The notes under the pieces were generated by a model. It worked only from the letters and a program-made list of their open reading frames with translations. It did not search any database and was not told where the DNA came from. From a virus, in IMG/VR virus record IMGVR_UViG_3300032829_000016, positions 1 to 45,514 of that record: a stretch of DNA of 45,514 bases, one strand, 5' to 3'. Shown one piece after another: positions 36,574-45,228 of the stretch. A program made the position numbers and the translations under genes. Positions within the stretch are counted from its first letter, which is position 1. Each line of letters begins with the position of its first letter.

Positions 36574-38504
36574 TTGGAACGCTGACGGTTAACCTGGAAG
36601 CCAACACCGCGAAGTTTACCGGCGACTTAGGCAAAGCCGACGATGCCACTAAAAGGTGGATCAAACGCCTATTGGGCGCGTCTAAAGATGCGCAGTATTC
36701 CATGATGGAAGCCCGGCACTCAGTAATGATTTTGGGCGAAGAAATCGGTGTGCACCTACCGCGCAGCCTAACGGCGTTTATCGCGGGCTTGGGGCCCGTT
36801 GGTCCGGCTTTGGAAGCGGCCTTCCCGTTTTTGGCTATCGTACTTGGGGCCACGCTGCTAATTGAACACATGCGCAAGGTAAGCGACGCCGCGGATAAGA
36901 CGGCGGCGGCGCAGCGGGCCTTGGGCCTAGCGTCCACCGAAGCCTTTAACGGCGTGGGCGATAAGATCCTGCAGGTTGAAAAGCGCATTGACGAATTGAA
37001 CGGCAACCATATTGCTGCGTTGCGCAAGGAACTAACGCTTATCAATCACGCCACGCTAAAAGACCTGATGGGCGAGTTCGACCGTTTAGCCGGCGAAGCC
37101 GATAAGGTTTTCGGCGGCATGAAGGCCGGGCTACTGGAAACGTGGTTGCTGGGCGGGCAGGGCGGAAAGGGTGCCAAGCACGCGTTAGAAGAGTTCAAAC
37201 TTGAGTACGACCAATTGCTAGCGTCCGGCGACACTAGCGGCGCGCATAACAAGCTGGTGGGTACGCTGGACGCCGCCCAGAAGAAAATGGAAGAAATGCA
37301 GCGGTCGGGCATGGCCGCGCGTAGCCCGGTGGATCTGGATGCGCAATTCAAGTTGATTTCGTTCCTGCAGACCGAATTGGACCTAGAGAAACAGCACAAC
37401 ACGCTGTTGCAGGAACGCACGAAGCTGGCGAAGGGCGAGGAAGCCAAGCGGGAAGCCGATGACCAAGCGCGTCTATACAGCGAACAGCAAAAGGGCCTTA
37501 ACCAATACTTGAAAGAGTATCACCGCATGTTGCGCGAGCGGGCCGACGCGCGACGCGACGCCGCTAAAGACGCGGTGCGCATGGAAAACGAAGAGTGGGC
37601 CGCCACCGAAGCGGTGGCCCGCATCATAGCCCGGCAAAATCAGGCGCTCGCGTTGGAAGACGCGAAGGCCGTAGAACAGGCGGCACGTCTGCGCCTAGCG
37701 GCCCAAGACGAAGCGGCGCGCCACGCGTTAGGGATGCGGCAGATTACCGACCGCCAAGCTACCGCCGAAGAAATCAAGGCCGCCCAGGAACGTGAGCGCA
37801 TCGAAGTGGCGGCGCTTGATAGCGCGATAGCCGCGCTGGACCGATACGACGCAGAGTATTTAGTAAAGCTGCGCGGGCTGGAAAATAAGAAAAAGCAAAT
37901 CATCCAGCAATCGGAACAGGAAATAACCGCAATACGGGACAAAGCCGAAGAGCAACGTAACACGCGGATCTTGTCCGCAGAACATCGGTTTGATGACGAA
38001 ATAGCGCGTGGGTTGGCCCAGGTCATCATGCGTCACGAATCGTTCGGAAAAATGATGCTGGACATTGGTAACCAAGTGGTCGCCGGCATCATTTCCAATT
38101 CCATAAAAGCGATTCTCGCCAACGATATGACCAAGCCATCAGACGCCAACGCCGCGGCGCGTAAGGCGTGGGTGGCCGGTACGCACTTCCCGTTTCCGTT
38201 AGACATCGTTATGCCGCCTGTGTTGGCCGCGGCAGCCTTCGCCGGCGTCATGGCGTACGAAGGCGGCGGCGAAATTCCAGGCGCGGGCCCGGTGCCAATC
38301 ATTGCCCACGGCGGCGAAACGGTGGTAACCCGAGCCCTTACCGAACAGGTAAAGAACAGCACCGGCGCGGGCGGCGGGCACCACATCACGTACGCGCCCA
38401 ACATTCAAGTGCTGGACGCTACAGGTCTGCACCGCGTGCTATCGCGCCACGAATCCGTGTTCATGAGTCACGTTAATTCAGCTCTTAGGAAGATGAACGC
38501 ATGA
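36564..38504 (+). CDS. Tape measure protein
   Basis: This 646-aa protein opens with NLEANTAKFTGDLGKAD, typical of lambda-type tape measures. It has a hydrophobic segment (about 75-102), a long helical/coiled-coil core (about 240-480), and a C-terminal GGGEIPGAGPVPIIAHGGE motif often seen near the end of such proteins. It sets tail length and is ejected during infection. The length predicts a comparatively short siphovirus tail. It overlaps the chaperone long form by 10 bases. Confidence 0.9.
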   Translation: MPVIGTLTVNLEANTAKFTGDLGKADDATKRWIKRLLGASKDAQYSMMEARHSVMILGEEIGVHLPRSLTAFIAGLGPVGPALEAAFPFLAIVLGATLLIEHMRKVSDAADKTAAAQRALGLASTEAFNGVGDKILQVEKRIDELNGNHIAALRKELTLINHATLKDLMGEFDRLAGEADKVFGGMKAGLLETWLLGGQGGKGAKHALEEFKLEYDQLLASGDTSGAHNKLVGTLDAAQKKMEEMQRSGMAARSPVDLDAQFKLISFLQTELDLEKQHNTLLQERTKLAKGEEAKREADDQARLYSEQQKGLNQYLKEYHRMLRERADARRDAAKDAVRMENEEWAATEAVARIIARQNQALALEDAKAVEQAARLRLAAQDEAARHALGMRQITDRQATAEEIKAAQERERIEVAALDSAIAALDRYDAEYLVKLRGLENKKKQIIQQSEQEITAIRDKAEEQRNTRILSAEHRFDDEIARGLAQVIMRHESFGKMMLDIGNQVVAGIISNSIKAILANDMTKPSDANAAARKAWVAGTHFPFPLDIVMPPVLAAAAFAGVMAYEGGGEIPGAGPVPIIAHGGETVVTRALTEQVKNSTGAGGGHHITYAPNIQVLDATGLHRVLSRHESVFMSHVNSALRKMNA

Positions 38505-39166
38505 GCTACCCAATTATGCCCGCCCTTCCCATGAGTATGGCGAAGGGCATCCACAAGACGCCGAAGGTTAACGCCGACACGCAGAAGACCGCGGCGCGTC
38601 GCACCAATGCCGGCGTTAGCTATACGCCTTTTCCCACCTGGGCGTTTGAATGCGACCTAGACCGTCTGGTGGGCAACGAATCCAACGCCGCGGCGGCCGT
38701 CATGCAATTTCTGGGCACGTTCGTTGCGTGCAATGGCGTCGCGTCGCCGTTCTTGTTCACGGACCCGCAAGACCACGCAGTAACCTACGGCAACAGCCTT
38801 ATGTACAACCTTGCGCCGGGCGCGGGGATGACCACCACGGGCGACGGGTCCAGCACGCAATTCCAGCTCGGGCGACTTATCGGCGGCGTCGGGAAAGACC
38901 TAGTGCAGATGCTAAACGGGTCCATCACCGTAAAGGTTAACGGGTCCGTGGTGGCGAGTAACACATACAGCGTGTCTTCCACGGGCGTGGTTACGTTCAA
39001 CGTCGCGCCCGCGAATGGCGCAACGCTCGCATGGCAAGGCAGTTTTTATTTTCTGTGTCGTTTCGCTGATAACGAGCTGGACGCGGCCCGAGTCTTCACA
39101 ATCAACGACAGCGCAAGTGATCAATGGAACGTATCAAGTATCAAGTTTGAATCGGAGTTTGCATAA
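38501..39166 (+). CDS. DUF2460-type distal tail protein (GTA gp12-like)
   Basis: This 221-aa protein matches the DUF2460 pattern: FPTWAFECDLDRL, then a FVACNGVASPFLFTDPQDH segment, and a C-terminal beta-rich half with FESEF. In gene transfer agents and related phages this is the distal tail/hub adaptor. It starts in an ATGA overlap with the tape measure. Confidence 0.85.
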   Translation: MSYPIMPALPMSMAKGIHKTPKVNADTQKTAARRTNAGVSYTPFPTWAFECDLDRLVGNESNAAAAVMQFLGTFVACNGVASPFLFTDPQDHAVTYGNSLMYNLAPGAGMTTTGDGSSTQFQLGRLIGGVGKDLVQMLNGSITVKVNGSVVASNTYSVSSTGVVTFNVAPANGATLAWQGSFYFLCRFADNELDAARVFTINDSASDQWNVSSIKFESEFA

Positions 39167-39267
39167 TGCGCCCCGAAGACGTGCGCCTGTTAAACGAAAC
39201 GGTTATAGCGTTCGTGGTGGCCGTAGGTATTCTCTGGGCGTATTGCGCCTTTCGGATACTCAAATGA
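39166..39267 (+). CDS. 33-aa transmembrane microprotein
   Basis: ATG 39166 overlaps the previous TAA (TAATG), and the TGA at 39265-39267 overlaps the next ATG (ATGA). The encoded MRPEDVRLLNETVIAFVVAV and the following GILWAYCAFRILK form one membrane helix. The exact double coupling is strong evidence for a real gene despite its length. It could be a lysis or injection accessory; the function is unknown. Confidence 0.65.
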   Translation: MRPEDVRLLNETVIAFVVAVGILWAYCAFRILK

Positions 39268-40205
39268 AGAGGCTAATGCCATCCAGTTTGATTACGTTCC
39301 TGCAAAGCCCAGCCGGGCAGAATTGCCTACGCGCGGACCTGTTCGTAATCACGTTACCCACCGGGGCGGTGATATATGCAACCGATGGGCAACTAGACAT
39401 TACGCTGCCCGCTAGCACGCCCGGTTGGGCCCCAGGAACGCAGCAAACCTTTAGCGCGGCCCAATACGGCCGTTGGTCGCGCGGGGCCATTACGTCGGAA
39501 GCGGCCTTCACGCCGAAGGCCAACACGATGGCGCTAACCTGTATCGCGCAGCAAAATGTCGCATACCCCGGCCGGTCTCTGGGAATACTCAAAGGCGCTT
39601 TGCTGGGGCTCTTCGATGCTGCACAAGTCCAAGTGCTCACGGCGTACATGCCGCTAGGGCGCTACGGCGACGTGAGCAACGGCCTAGAAATGAAATGGGC
39701 GGGTACTGTTAGTAAGATTCTGGACATTGGGCGCACTAAGGTAGATTTTGAATGCGCGGACGCATTCTATTGGCTTAACCAGAAGGTGCCCACCCGCCTA
39801 ATTCAGACTAATTGCCCGTGGGCCTTCGCGGATTCTAATTGCGGGTTGACCGCGGCCAACTACACGCAGGCGCTAACCGCGGCGTCCGGCTGCACGGTCT
39901 GGACGGTTACGCCCACGTCGTTAACGGAGCCCGATGGGTACTTTACCCAAGGCGTGATTAAGTGCTTGACCGGGCAAAATGCCGGTCTAGCGCAGACGGT
40001 GCGCAAACACGCATCGGGTGTTTTGTCCATGCTTAACCCGTGGCTGTTCGCGCCGGCCGCGGGCGACACGTTCGCAGTAATCAAAGGATGCGACAAGAGT
40101 TTGCAGACTTGCGCCGCCACGAAAACGACATCGGGCAGCGCCACAGATAACCGGATTCATTACGGCGGGGCACCGTTCGTGCCACCGCCCACGGCGGTTT
40201 TCTAA
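39264..40205 (+). CDS. DUF2163-type tail tip protein (GTA gp13-like)
   Basis: This 313-aa protein has the DUF2163/BR0599-like pattern: LRADLFVITLPTGAVIYATDG, KVDFECADAFYWLNQKVP and a Cys-rich C-terminal part (CPWAFADSNCGL, KGCDKSLQTCAAT). In GTA-like tails these Cys may bind a metal or an iron-sulfur cluster. The start at ATG 39264 is fixed by the ATGA overlap with the 33-aa gene; ATG 39276 is an alternative. Confidence 0.85.
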   Translation: MKRLMPSSLITFLQSPAGQNCLRADLFVITLPTGAVIYATDGQLDITLPASTPGWAPGTQQTFSAAQYGRWSRGAITSEAAFTPKANTMALTCIAQQNVAYPGRSLGILKGALLGLFDAAQVQVLTAYMPLGRYGDVSNGLEMKWAGTVSKILDIGRTKVDFECADAFYWLNQKVPTRLIQTNCPWAFADSNCGLTAANYTQALTAASGCTVWTVTPTSLTEPDGYFTQGVIKCLTGQNAGLAQTVRKHASGVLSMLNPWLFAPAAGDTFAVIKGCDKSLQTCAATKTTSGSATDNRIHYGGAPFVPPPTAVF

Positions 40206-40651
40206 TGCTGACCGACGAACAACGCGCCGCAATCGTGAAGGAAGCGAAAGAATGGCTAGGCACCCGGTACGTGGGGTGCTCACGCACCAAGGGCTTGGGT
40301 TGTGATTGCATGACGCTGCTAGCGGGCGTCTACACAAACACGGGCCACTTACGCACGGATCCGATACCGAAGCAATACAGCGTCCAAGTTGGGCAGCACC
40401 AGCACAACACGCAATACCTGGACGGCGTGCGCGAATACATGCGGGAGATACCCGAAGCCGAAGTGAAGCCCGGTGACTTGGTGTTGTATGACATCCACGG
40501 CACGGGCTCGTATTCGCATGGTGCGCTGGTGGTGGAGTGGCCGGGCTACGTCATTCACGCGATGGCGCGGCACGGCGTGAGCGGCGCGCATGGTACCGAG
40601 CACCCGAAGTTGCGTAACGCAGCGCGATTGTTTTTCACCCTGAAGGACTAG
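40205..40651 (+). CDS. NlpC/P60-type tail peptidase
   Basis: This 148-aa protein has the NlpC/P60 core: WLGTRYV, GLGCDCMTLLAGVY with catalytic C35, then KPGDLVLYDI, and SHGALVVE with the catalytic His, followed by VIHA. It probably cleaves peptidoglycan peptides during DNA delivery, as in GTA/lambda-K-type tail tips. It is coupled by TAATG to the DUF2163 gene. Confidence 0.9.
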   Translation: MLTDEQRAAIVKEAKEWLGTRYVGCSRTKGLGCDCMTLLAGVYTNTGHLRTDPIPKQYSVQVGQHQHNTQYLDGVREYMREIPEAEVKPGDLVLYDIHGTGSYSHGALVVEWPGYVIHAMARHGVSGAHGTEHPKLRNAARLFFTLKD

Positions 40652-40659
40652 GCTTAAAA

Positions 40660-43600
40660 ATGTCTGGACTGTTCGGCAACGGCGATAGAAACAAACCGAC
40701 GAAGTTAAGCGGCGTACAGATAAACCAATCTGTGCAAGGGCTGCCGTACTGCACGGTCATGGGTGCCGCCGTGGTGGCGCAACAGTTCCTATGGATGGAC
40801 GGCTTTACAGTCAAGCAGGAAAGCCAAGGCGGCGGCAAGGGTGGCGGCAAAGGCGGCACATTCTATCTGTACGCCGCGGAAGTTCTCGCCGCATTGTGTA
40901 ACGGGCCCATCAATGCCATAGGTGACGTGTGGACGGGGCAGACGTGGCTAGCCAATTCGTACACGCAAGAGCAATACCAGATTCCCCAGGGCGGCGGCAC
41001 GTATCAACCGCAATACCAGAACGTGCAAGACCGCGGCGTGGGCATGCTGCGCAACTACTCGGGCACGTACAACGATGTGGGCGCACCCGGCCCGACCGTG
41101 CTATCGGGGAGCGATTATCAGCCTATGACGCGCGTACCCTATGGGCAATCGCTGGCGTCGGGGCAATACTCAGTAGACAGCAATGGCTATTACCATTTCG
41201 CCCAGGCCGACCAAAACAAGCAGGTGCAGGTTAGTTATTCGTACCAGCTAATTTACATCGCGCAGCAAGAGCGCGGCCTTATTCCGAGTAACAAGGTTAT
41301 TCAGGTTTCCCCCGGCTTTGACTTCGTTAAAGACCTGGGTGTTGTGTACCGCAACAACGGCGCGACGGACGGGCAGCGCCTAACCCCGGTTTCGGGCACG
41401 CCCACGCAGACGGGCACCTACCACGTTTCAGGCAACAAGCCTGCAACGTACACCTTTGCGCCCGGCGACATCGGGCAGGAAGTGGAAATTACATACGAGA
41501 TTAAAGACCCCGAAGCTGTGGGGCAGGACCAACCAAGCACACTCAGCTTCCAGTTATTCAGCGGCACTTCGGGGCAAAGCGTGTGGAGCCTTCTAACTTC
41601 CAAGTACCCAGACGCCGCACTCGGGTATTCCAGCACCGCATCCATTGGTTACGACCCGATGGACATGGGTACCGCGGCCGTGCCGCAACAGAACCGTTTC
41701 GAGGTATTCACCCCGGACGCATACGGCGCGGGTATCGTAGATTGCAACCCGATACGCTGCATCACCCAAGTGCTAACTAACACGTTGTGGGGCCTGGGCG
41801 CGGGTAAAACGCCCTTTCCCGTTAGCGCCATTGACAACGGGCCTAGCGGCACATGGGGCCAAGGCGTGCAAGGATCTGCCAACAGTTCGGCGTTCAATTG
41901 GTTCGCGGCTAATAGTTTCTTTATCTCGCCGGCGCTGGACGCGCAAGACAGCGCGGCGTCCACCATTGGCAAATGGCTGGAAGCGGGTTTGTGCGCCGCT
42001 TTCATGTCGGAAGGGCTGTTTAAGCTGGTGCCATACGGCGATACGAGCTGTGCAGGCAACGGCGTGACGTGGACAGCGCCCAGCGTGTTTGTGGTTGCGC
42101 TAGATGATACCTGTTTTAAGCATGACGCGGATAGCGGCGAAGACCCGGTGCGGATTAAGCGCGAACCGTGGCAGGACGCCTGGAACTACGTACAGGTGCA
42201 ATGGAAAAACCGCGGCAGTCAATACGCGGACGAAATTACACCGGAGTGGGATCAGGCGAAGCGCGACCAATGGGGCGACCGCATCGAAGACCCGCAGAAT
42301 TGGCCTTTTATCAAGACGCTATCCGCGGCGCAGTTCGCAGCCATCATGCGGGTAAAGCGGTCGGTCAACGTCCGCAACACGTTCACGTTTACGCTGCCGT
42401 TCTACTATGCGTACCTAGAACCGATGGACGTTATCTATTTATCGTTCACTTCACAATGGGCGGCCGGCGCGAACGACGCCAACATCGGTGTGCTAAATCT
42501 TCCCGTACGCGTAATTAAGGTGGTGGATGACCCGGCCACGGGCCTGGAAATCACGGCGGAAGATTACCCGTGGGGCACACATCAACCTGTGCTATTTAAC
42601 AAGGGCATCAATGACGGCGATACCATCGTGGACGAATACGCGGACCCCGGCAACACAACCGCCATCGTTTTCGAGCCAAGCGACCGATTGAAACTATACC
42701 AGAATCACGAAATGTGGATGGGCGCGATTGGCGACTCGAAAGATTGGGGCGGTTGCAACGTCTGGGTGTCGTACGACGGTGACAACTACGCGCTGGTGCC
42801 TGGGCCCAACCCGGACGCGCCCACGATTACCGCGCCGGCGCGCATGGGCGTGCTGGATGGCCGCGGCATTCCTGTTGACGCATTGAACCCGGACCCGGAC
42901 ACCACCACGTCAATGGTGGTAGACATGCACCCGAATTGCGCCCCGCTGGATCCAGGCACCCAGGCCGACGCGGACAACGACGTTACCCTGTGTTATGTAG
43001 ACGGCGAGTACATTTCCTACTCCGCGTGCGCGATCACAGGGCCCAATCAATACACGATGGACACGTATTTACGCCGCGGGCAGATGGGCAGTCAGATAAG
43101 CGCGCACAACGGCGGCACGGGTTTTCTGCGCCTAGATGGCGCGGCGTTCCATTTCGAGTTTGACCCGATATGGCGCGGGAAGACTATCTATTTCAAATTC
43201 CAAAGCGTTAACACGTTCGGCCATCGGGCGCAAGATCTGGCGAGCCTAACGCCGGTGACCGTACACGTATCGGGCGGTCATCGCGGTTTCTTCGACGCGC
43301 AGACCGGGCAAATGGCGTCACAGCTCGGGCTATCACCTATAGCGGCGGCGGGCGCATTTACCGGGTCCAACCCGCTATCACAAAGCGGCACCAGCAAAAC
43401 CATTGCGGTGGCCGCGTCAACTATCCAATTCGGCAGCAACGCGGTATCGTACAACAGCGGATCCGTGACGCCGGGCACTTACGGCACATTCTACATTTAC
43501 GCCGATGACCCCGGCTTTGACGGTGGCGCGGTTACCTACGTCGCAACCGCCAACGTCAACGACCTTGTGGCCGGCGATTATCGCGTGTACTTCGGTAAAA

Positions 43601-43683
43601 TCACAACATCCAGCGGTGGCGGCGGGCAGGGTGGCGGCGGCGGGCAGGGCGGCGGTGGCGGGTACGGGCACAACCAAAACTAG
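40660..43683 (+). CDS. Host-specificity / tail tip protein (GTA baseplate-like, J-like)
   Basis: This 1007-aa protein has an N-terminal GGGKGGGKGG loop and a central domain resembling the phage-tail_3/GTA baseplate family (RVKRSVNVRNTFTFTLP, the MDVIYLSFTSQWAAG segment, GLEITAEDYPWGTHQP), then YRRGQMGS-like LRRGQMGSQ and a beta-rich C-terminal region. It ends in a Gly-rich GGGGQGGGGGQ tail. It forms the central hub and contacts the host. It follows the NlpC/P60 gene, as in GTA clusters. Confidence 0.85.
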   Translation: MSGLFGNGDRNKPTKLSGVQINQSVQGLPYCTVMGAAVVAQQFLWMDGFTVKQESQGGGKGGGKGGTFYLYAAEVLAALCNGPINAIGDVWTGQTWLANSYTQEQYQIPQGGGTYQPQYQNVQDRGVGMLRNYSGTYNDVGAPGPTVLSGSDYQPMTRVPYGQSLASGQYSVDSNGYYHFAQADQNKQVQVSYSYQLIYIAQQERGLIPSNKVIQVSPGFDFVKDLGVVYRNNGATDGQRLTPVSGTPTQTGTYHVSGNKPATYTFAPGDIGQEVEITYEIKDPEAVGQDQPSTLSFQLFSGTSGQSVWSLLTSKYPDAALGYSSTASIGYDPMDMGTAAVPQQNRFEVFTPDAYGAGIVDCNPIRCITQVLTNTLWGLGAGKTPFPVSAIDNGPSGTWGQGVQGSANSSAFNWFAANSFFISPALDAQDSAASTIGKWLEAGLCAAFMSEGLFKLVPYGDTSCAGNGVTWTAPSVFVVALDDTCFKHDADSGEDPVRIKREPWQDAWNYVQVQWKNRGSQYADEITPEWDQAKRDQWGDRIEDPQNWPFIKTLSAAQFAAIMRVKRSVNVRNTFTFTLPFYYAYLEPMDVIYLSFTSQWAAGANDANIGVLNLPVRVIKVVDDPATGLEITAEDYPWGTHQPVLFNKGINDGDTIVDEYADPGNTTAIVFEPSDRLKLYQNHEMWMGAIGDSKDWGGCNVWVSYDGDNYALVPGPNPDAPTITAPARMGVLDGRGIPVDALNPDPDTTTSMVVDMHPNCAPLDPGTQADADNDVTLCYVDGEYISYSACAITGPNQYTMDTYLRRGQMGSQISAHNGGTGFLRLDGAAFHFEFDPIWRGKTIYFKFQSVNTFGHRAQDLASLTPVTVHVSGGHRGFFDAQTGQMASQLGLSPIAAAGAFTGSNPLSQSGTSKTIAVAASTIQFGSNAVSYNSGSVTPGTYGTFYIYADDPGFDGGAVTYVATANVNDLVAGDYRVYFGKITTSSGGGGQGGGGGQGGGGGYGHNQN

Positions 43684-43695
43684 GGACGGAGTAAC

Positions 43696-43926
43696 ATGGA
43701 ACACGTTGCGGTGGTAGTGGCGAAGAAACAATTAAGCAACGGTCAAGTATCTGTGCAACTAAGGTGCTGCAATGATGACACCACCCGGTGTTGGCATACC
43801 TTGACCGTTACGGGGAATACGAGCGGGGAAGATATCAGTGCGTGGTTAAATGCCCGCAAAACCGACGTGCAGAACCAGCATGCAGCCATGCAACACGCAA
43901 ACGACCACTTAAACGGCCTTCTTTGA
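43696..43926 (+). CDS. Hypothetical protein after the tail tip gene
   Basis: This 76-aa protein has a beta-rich N-terminus (VAVVVAKKQLSNGQVSVQLRCC) and a helical C-terminus. ATG 43696 follows GGACGGAG. It is the last gene of the structural operon and overlaps the convergent 43909 gene by 18 bases. No family is recognised. Confidence 0.55.
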   Translation: MEHVAVVVAKKQLSNGQVSVQLRCCNDDTTRCWHTLTVTGNTSGEDISAWLNARKTDVQNQHAAMQHANDHLNGLL

Positions 43927-44232
43927 CGCGCGGGCTACGTCGTTCATTATGCGAATCGTTAACCCTTCGTCGGTATGGACGCCCTGCACCGTGTACGGCA
44001 GATGGTACTTTCGTACGTGCGCCTTTATCGGCCGGGCGGCGGATTTGATAGATGAATACTGGTATCGTGCTAGCTCTTCCGGTGTGAAAATAAGGGCTAT
44101 GTATTCCATTGGTTTAAGCCCTTCGGCCAACTTGTTAAGTGCAATCTTCCATTCCTCAGTTTGTAAGATCCGAGGTATTACCCGCTTCTTTCGTTTCGGC
44201 AGTTCGTTCAAAACGCCTACGCGGACGGCCAT
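43909..44232 (-). CDS. Leftward hypothetical protein, candidate regulator at the switch region
   Basis: This 107-aa basic protein is encoded alone on the minus strand between rightward operons. It includes PKRKKRVIPRIL, FTPEELARYQYSSIKSAARPIKAHVRKY and LTIRIMNDVARASKK (in pieces), a pattern resembling small DNA-binding proteins, though no certain HTH is seen. It has its own promoter (44256-44284) with AGGGGG before ATG 44232. A solitary gene transcribed against a divergent early operon is typical of a repressor or immunity gene, so that role is inferred from layout. Confidence 0.6.
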   Translation of the reverse strand: MAVRVGVLNELPKRKKRVIPRILQTEEWKIALNKLAEGLKPMEYIALIFTPEELARYQYSSIKSAARPIKAHVRKYHLPYTVQGVHTDEGLTIRIMNDVARASKKAV

Positions 44233-44255
44233 AAACGTACCCCCTATTCAGCCAT

Positions 44256-44284
44256 ATTATCTGCGCTTGCCTGTGCGCGGTCAA
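44256..44284 (-). promoter_or_regulatory. Leftward sigma70-type promoter
   Basis: On the minus strand TTGACC (44284-44279) and GATAAT (44261-44256) are separated by 17 bp. Each hexamer has 5 of 6 consensus bases with ideal spacing. It would drive the 44232 gene with a leader of about 20 bases. Confidence 0.7.
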
Positions 44285-44315
44285 GGGATTTATTAACCGT
44301 ACTGCAAAATAGTGC

Positions 44316-44343
44316 TTGACAAGGGTACAGCGTTTCATTTAAT
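44316..44343 (+). promoter_or_regulatory. Rightward sigma70-type promoter
   Basis: TTGACA (44316-44321) and TTTAAT (44338-44343) are separated by 16 bp, a perfect -35 and a 5 of 6 -10. It would drive the 44365 gene and the following small genes, leading across the window ends. It diverges from the leftward promoter, with -35 boxes about 31 bp apart. Confidence 0.7.
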
Positions 44344-44364
44344 CTTCGGGCGAAGGTAGCACAA

Positions 44365-44679
44365 ATGTCCAATGGTCAATTGCAAGACGTGGTGCTAGAG
44401 TACGTGACTTCATGGCCGAAACCGGGCCCGACCGTACAGGAAGTGGCCCGCGATTTCGACGCTGTTTACCCTGGAAGTTCTTTTCGTGTGCGCCTTATGC
44501 TCACTCAAATGCTACAGCTAGAGTGGCTAGACATGGACCTTGACGGCCGGCTATCGTTGCGCGCCAAACCCGAATTGGAAACGATAGACGAAGGTATCGG
44601 CTACTTGGTTTTCTGCGGTAAGAAAGTTGGGCCCCTATCCCCCGCGGAATTTTCCGCGCTTCAAAATTCTGTTAACTGA
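44365..44679 (+). CDS. Winged-helix-like early protein
   Basis: This 104-aa protein has a helical N-terminal half (LQDVVLEYVTSWPKPGPTVQEVARDFDAVYPGSSFRVRLMLTQML, seen in pieces) followed by WLDMDLDGRLSLR, which looks like the helix-helix-wing of a winged HTH. It is the first gene behind the strong rightward promoter and so a likely early regulator (Cro-like position). Its 3' end contains the dyad CGCGGAA-tt-TTCCGCG (44643-44658). Confidence 0.55.
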   Translation: MSNGQLQDVVLEYVTSWPKPGPTVQEVARDFDAVYPGSSFRVRLMLTQMLQLEWLDMDLDGRLSLRAKPELETIDEGIGYLVFCGKKVGPLSPAEFSALQNSVN

Positions 44680-44695
44680 AAGGCTTGCTTCGTCT

Positions 44696-44872
44696 ATGAA
44701 AGTGCAAGTGTACAAGCCATGCCGGGACGGAGAAAAGGCACTAGCGGCCGGCAATCCAATACCGTGCGGTAACCCCACCTGTTTAGAGAATTGCCCGGAG
44801 CGCCGGATATTGCGCGCGCTACAGGCACCCAAAAAGCCACCGCGAACGCGGACAAGGAAAGGGCGCAAATGA
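44696..44872 (+). CDS. Small Cys-rich basic protein
   Basis: This 58-aa protein has Cys at 9, 24, 29 and 33 (CRDG, PCGNPTCLENC), a possible metal knuckle, and a very basic C-terminus (KKPPRTRTRKGRK). It probably binds nucleic acid. ATG 44696 is chosen over the in-frame ATG at 44627, which lies within the previous gene. It ends in an ATGA overlap with the next gene. Confidence 0.5.
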   Translation: MKVQVYKPCRDGEKALAAGNPIPCGNPTCLENCPERRILRALQAPKKPPRTRTRKGRK

Positions 44873-45033
44873 TTTCCTACCCGAGCACAGAAATGGACGT
44901 AGCCGCGCTGGCCCAGGCGTACCGTTTGCTGGGGCCGGATGCAGACATAATTGACATTGTGGCACTCGCAAGGCAGATAAAGGCCGAACTAGCGACACAG
45001 GGATGCGAGCCCGTGTATGCAGAAAGGCGGTGA
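44869..45033 (+). CDS. Small helical hypothetical protein
   Basis: This 54-aa acidic helical protein (DVAALAQAYRLLG, IIDIVALARQIKAELA) is coupled by ATGA to the preceding gene. No family is recognised. It belongs to the early operon running from the 44316 promoter. Confidence 0.5.
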   Translation: MISYPSTEMDVAALAQAYRLLGPDADIIDIVALARQIKAELATQGCEPVYAERR

Positions 45034-45041
45034 TTGTCAGA

Positions 45042-45152
45042 ATGTGGTACTTCGTTGTATTCGTTGTGGGCGTTTTGGCTGGCGGCGCGGGTGCATACCT
45101 TTATGCGCAGAAGGCCATTAACGCTGTGGAAGCTGCACGTAAGGCGCTGTAA
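45042..45152 (+). CDS. 36-aa single-pass membrane microprotein
   Basis: MWYFVVFVVGVLAGGAGAYL is a clear membrane helix followed by an amphipathic tail (AQKAINAVEAARKAL). A GTG at 45030, overlapping the previous stop (GTGA), would give a 40-aa form. The in-frame hydrophobicity and tight spacing support a gene. Function is unknown. Confidence 0.5.
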   Translation: MWYFVVFVVGVLAGGAGAYLYAQKAINAVEAARKAL

Positions 45153-45183
45153 GCTGTAAACCCTGTGCAGGCGGCAGGGCGAA

Positions 45184-45207
45184 GCCGGGCGTCTTCGGAT
45201 GCCCGGC
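45184..45207 (+). terminator. Strong UUCG-tetraloop hairpin before the E2-like module
   Basis: GCCGGGCGTC (45184-45193) and GATGCCCGGC (45198-45207) form a 10-bp stem, with one G-U pair, closed by the very stable C(UUCG)G tetraloop, and are followed by CTTTCA. It is probably a terminator or attenuator ending the early operon. Only 21 bases separate it from the next ATG, so the downstream module may depend on read-through. Confidence 0.6.
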
Positions 45208-45228
45208 CTTTCAATAAGGAGTGAGAGT

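Noticed and set aside
40205-40651. JAB-type deubiquitinase-like peptidase
   Set aside because: The catalytic pattern is Cys-His NlpC/P60 in a tail-tip context; no JAMM metal-binding motif is present.
44156-44338. Minus-strand 60-aa open frame over the divergent region
   Set aside because: It covers the two promoters and the start of the 43909-44232 gene in another frame, and has no ribosome-binding site.
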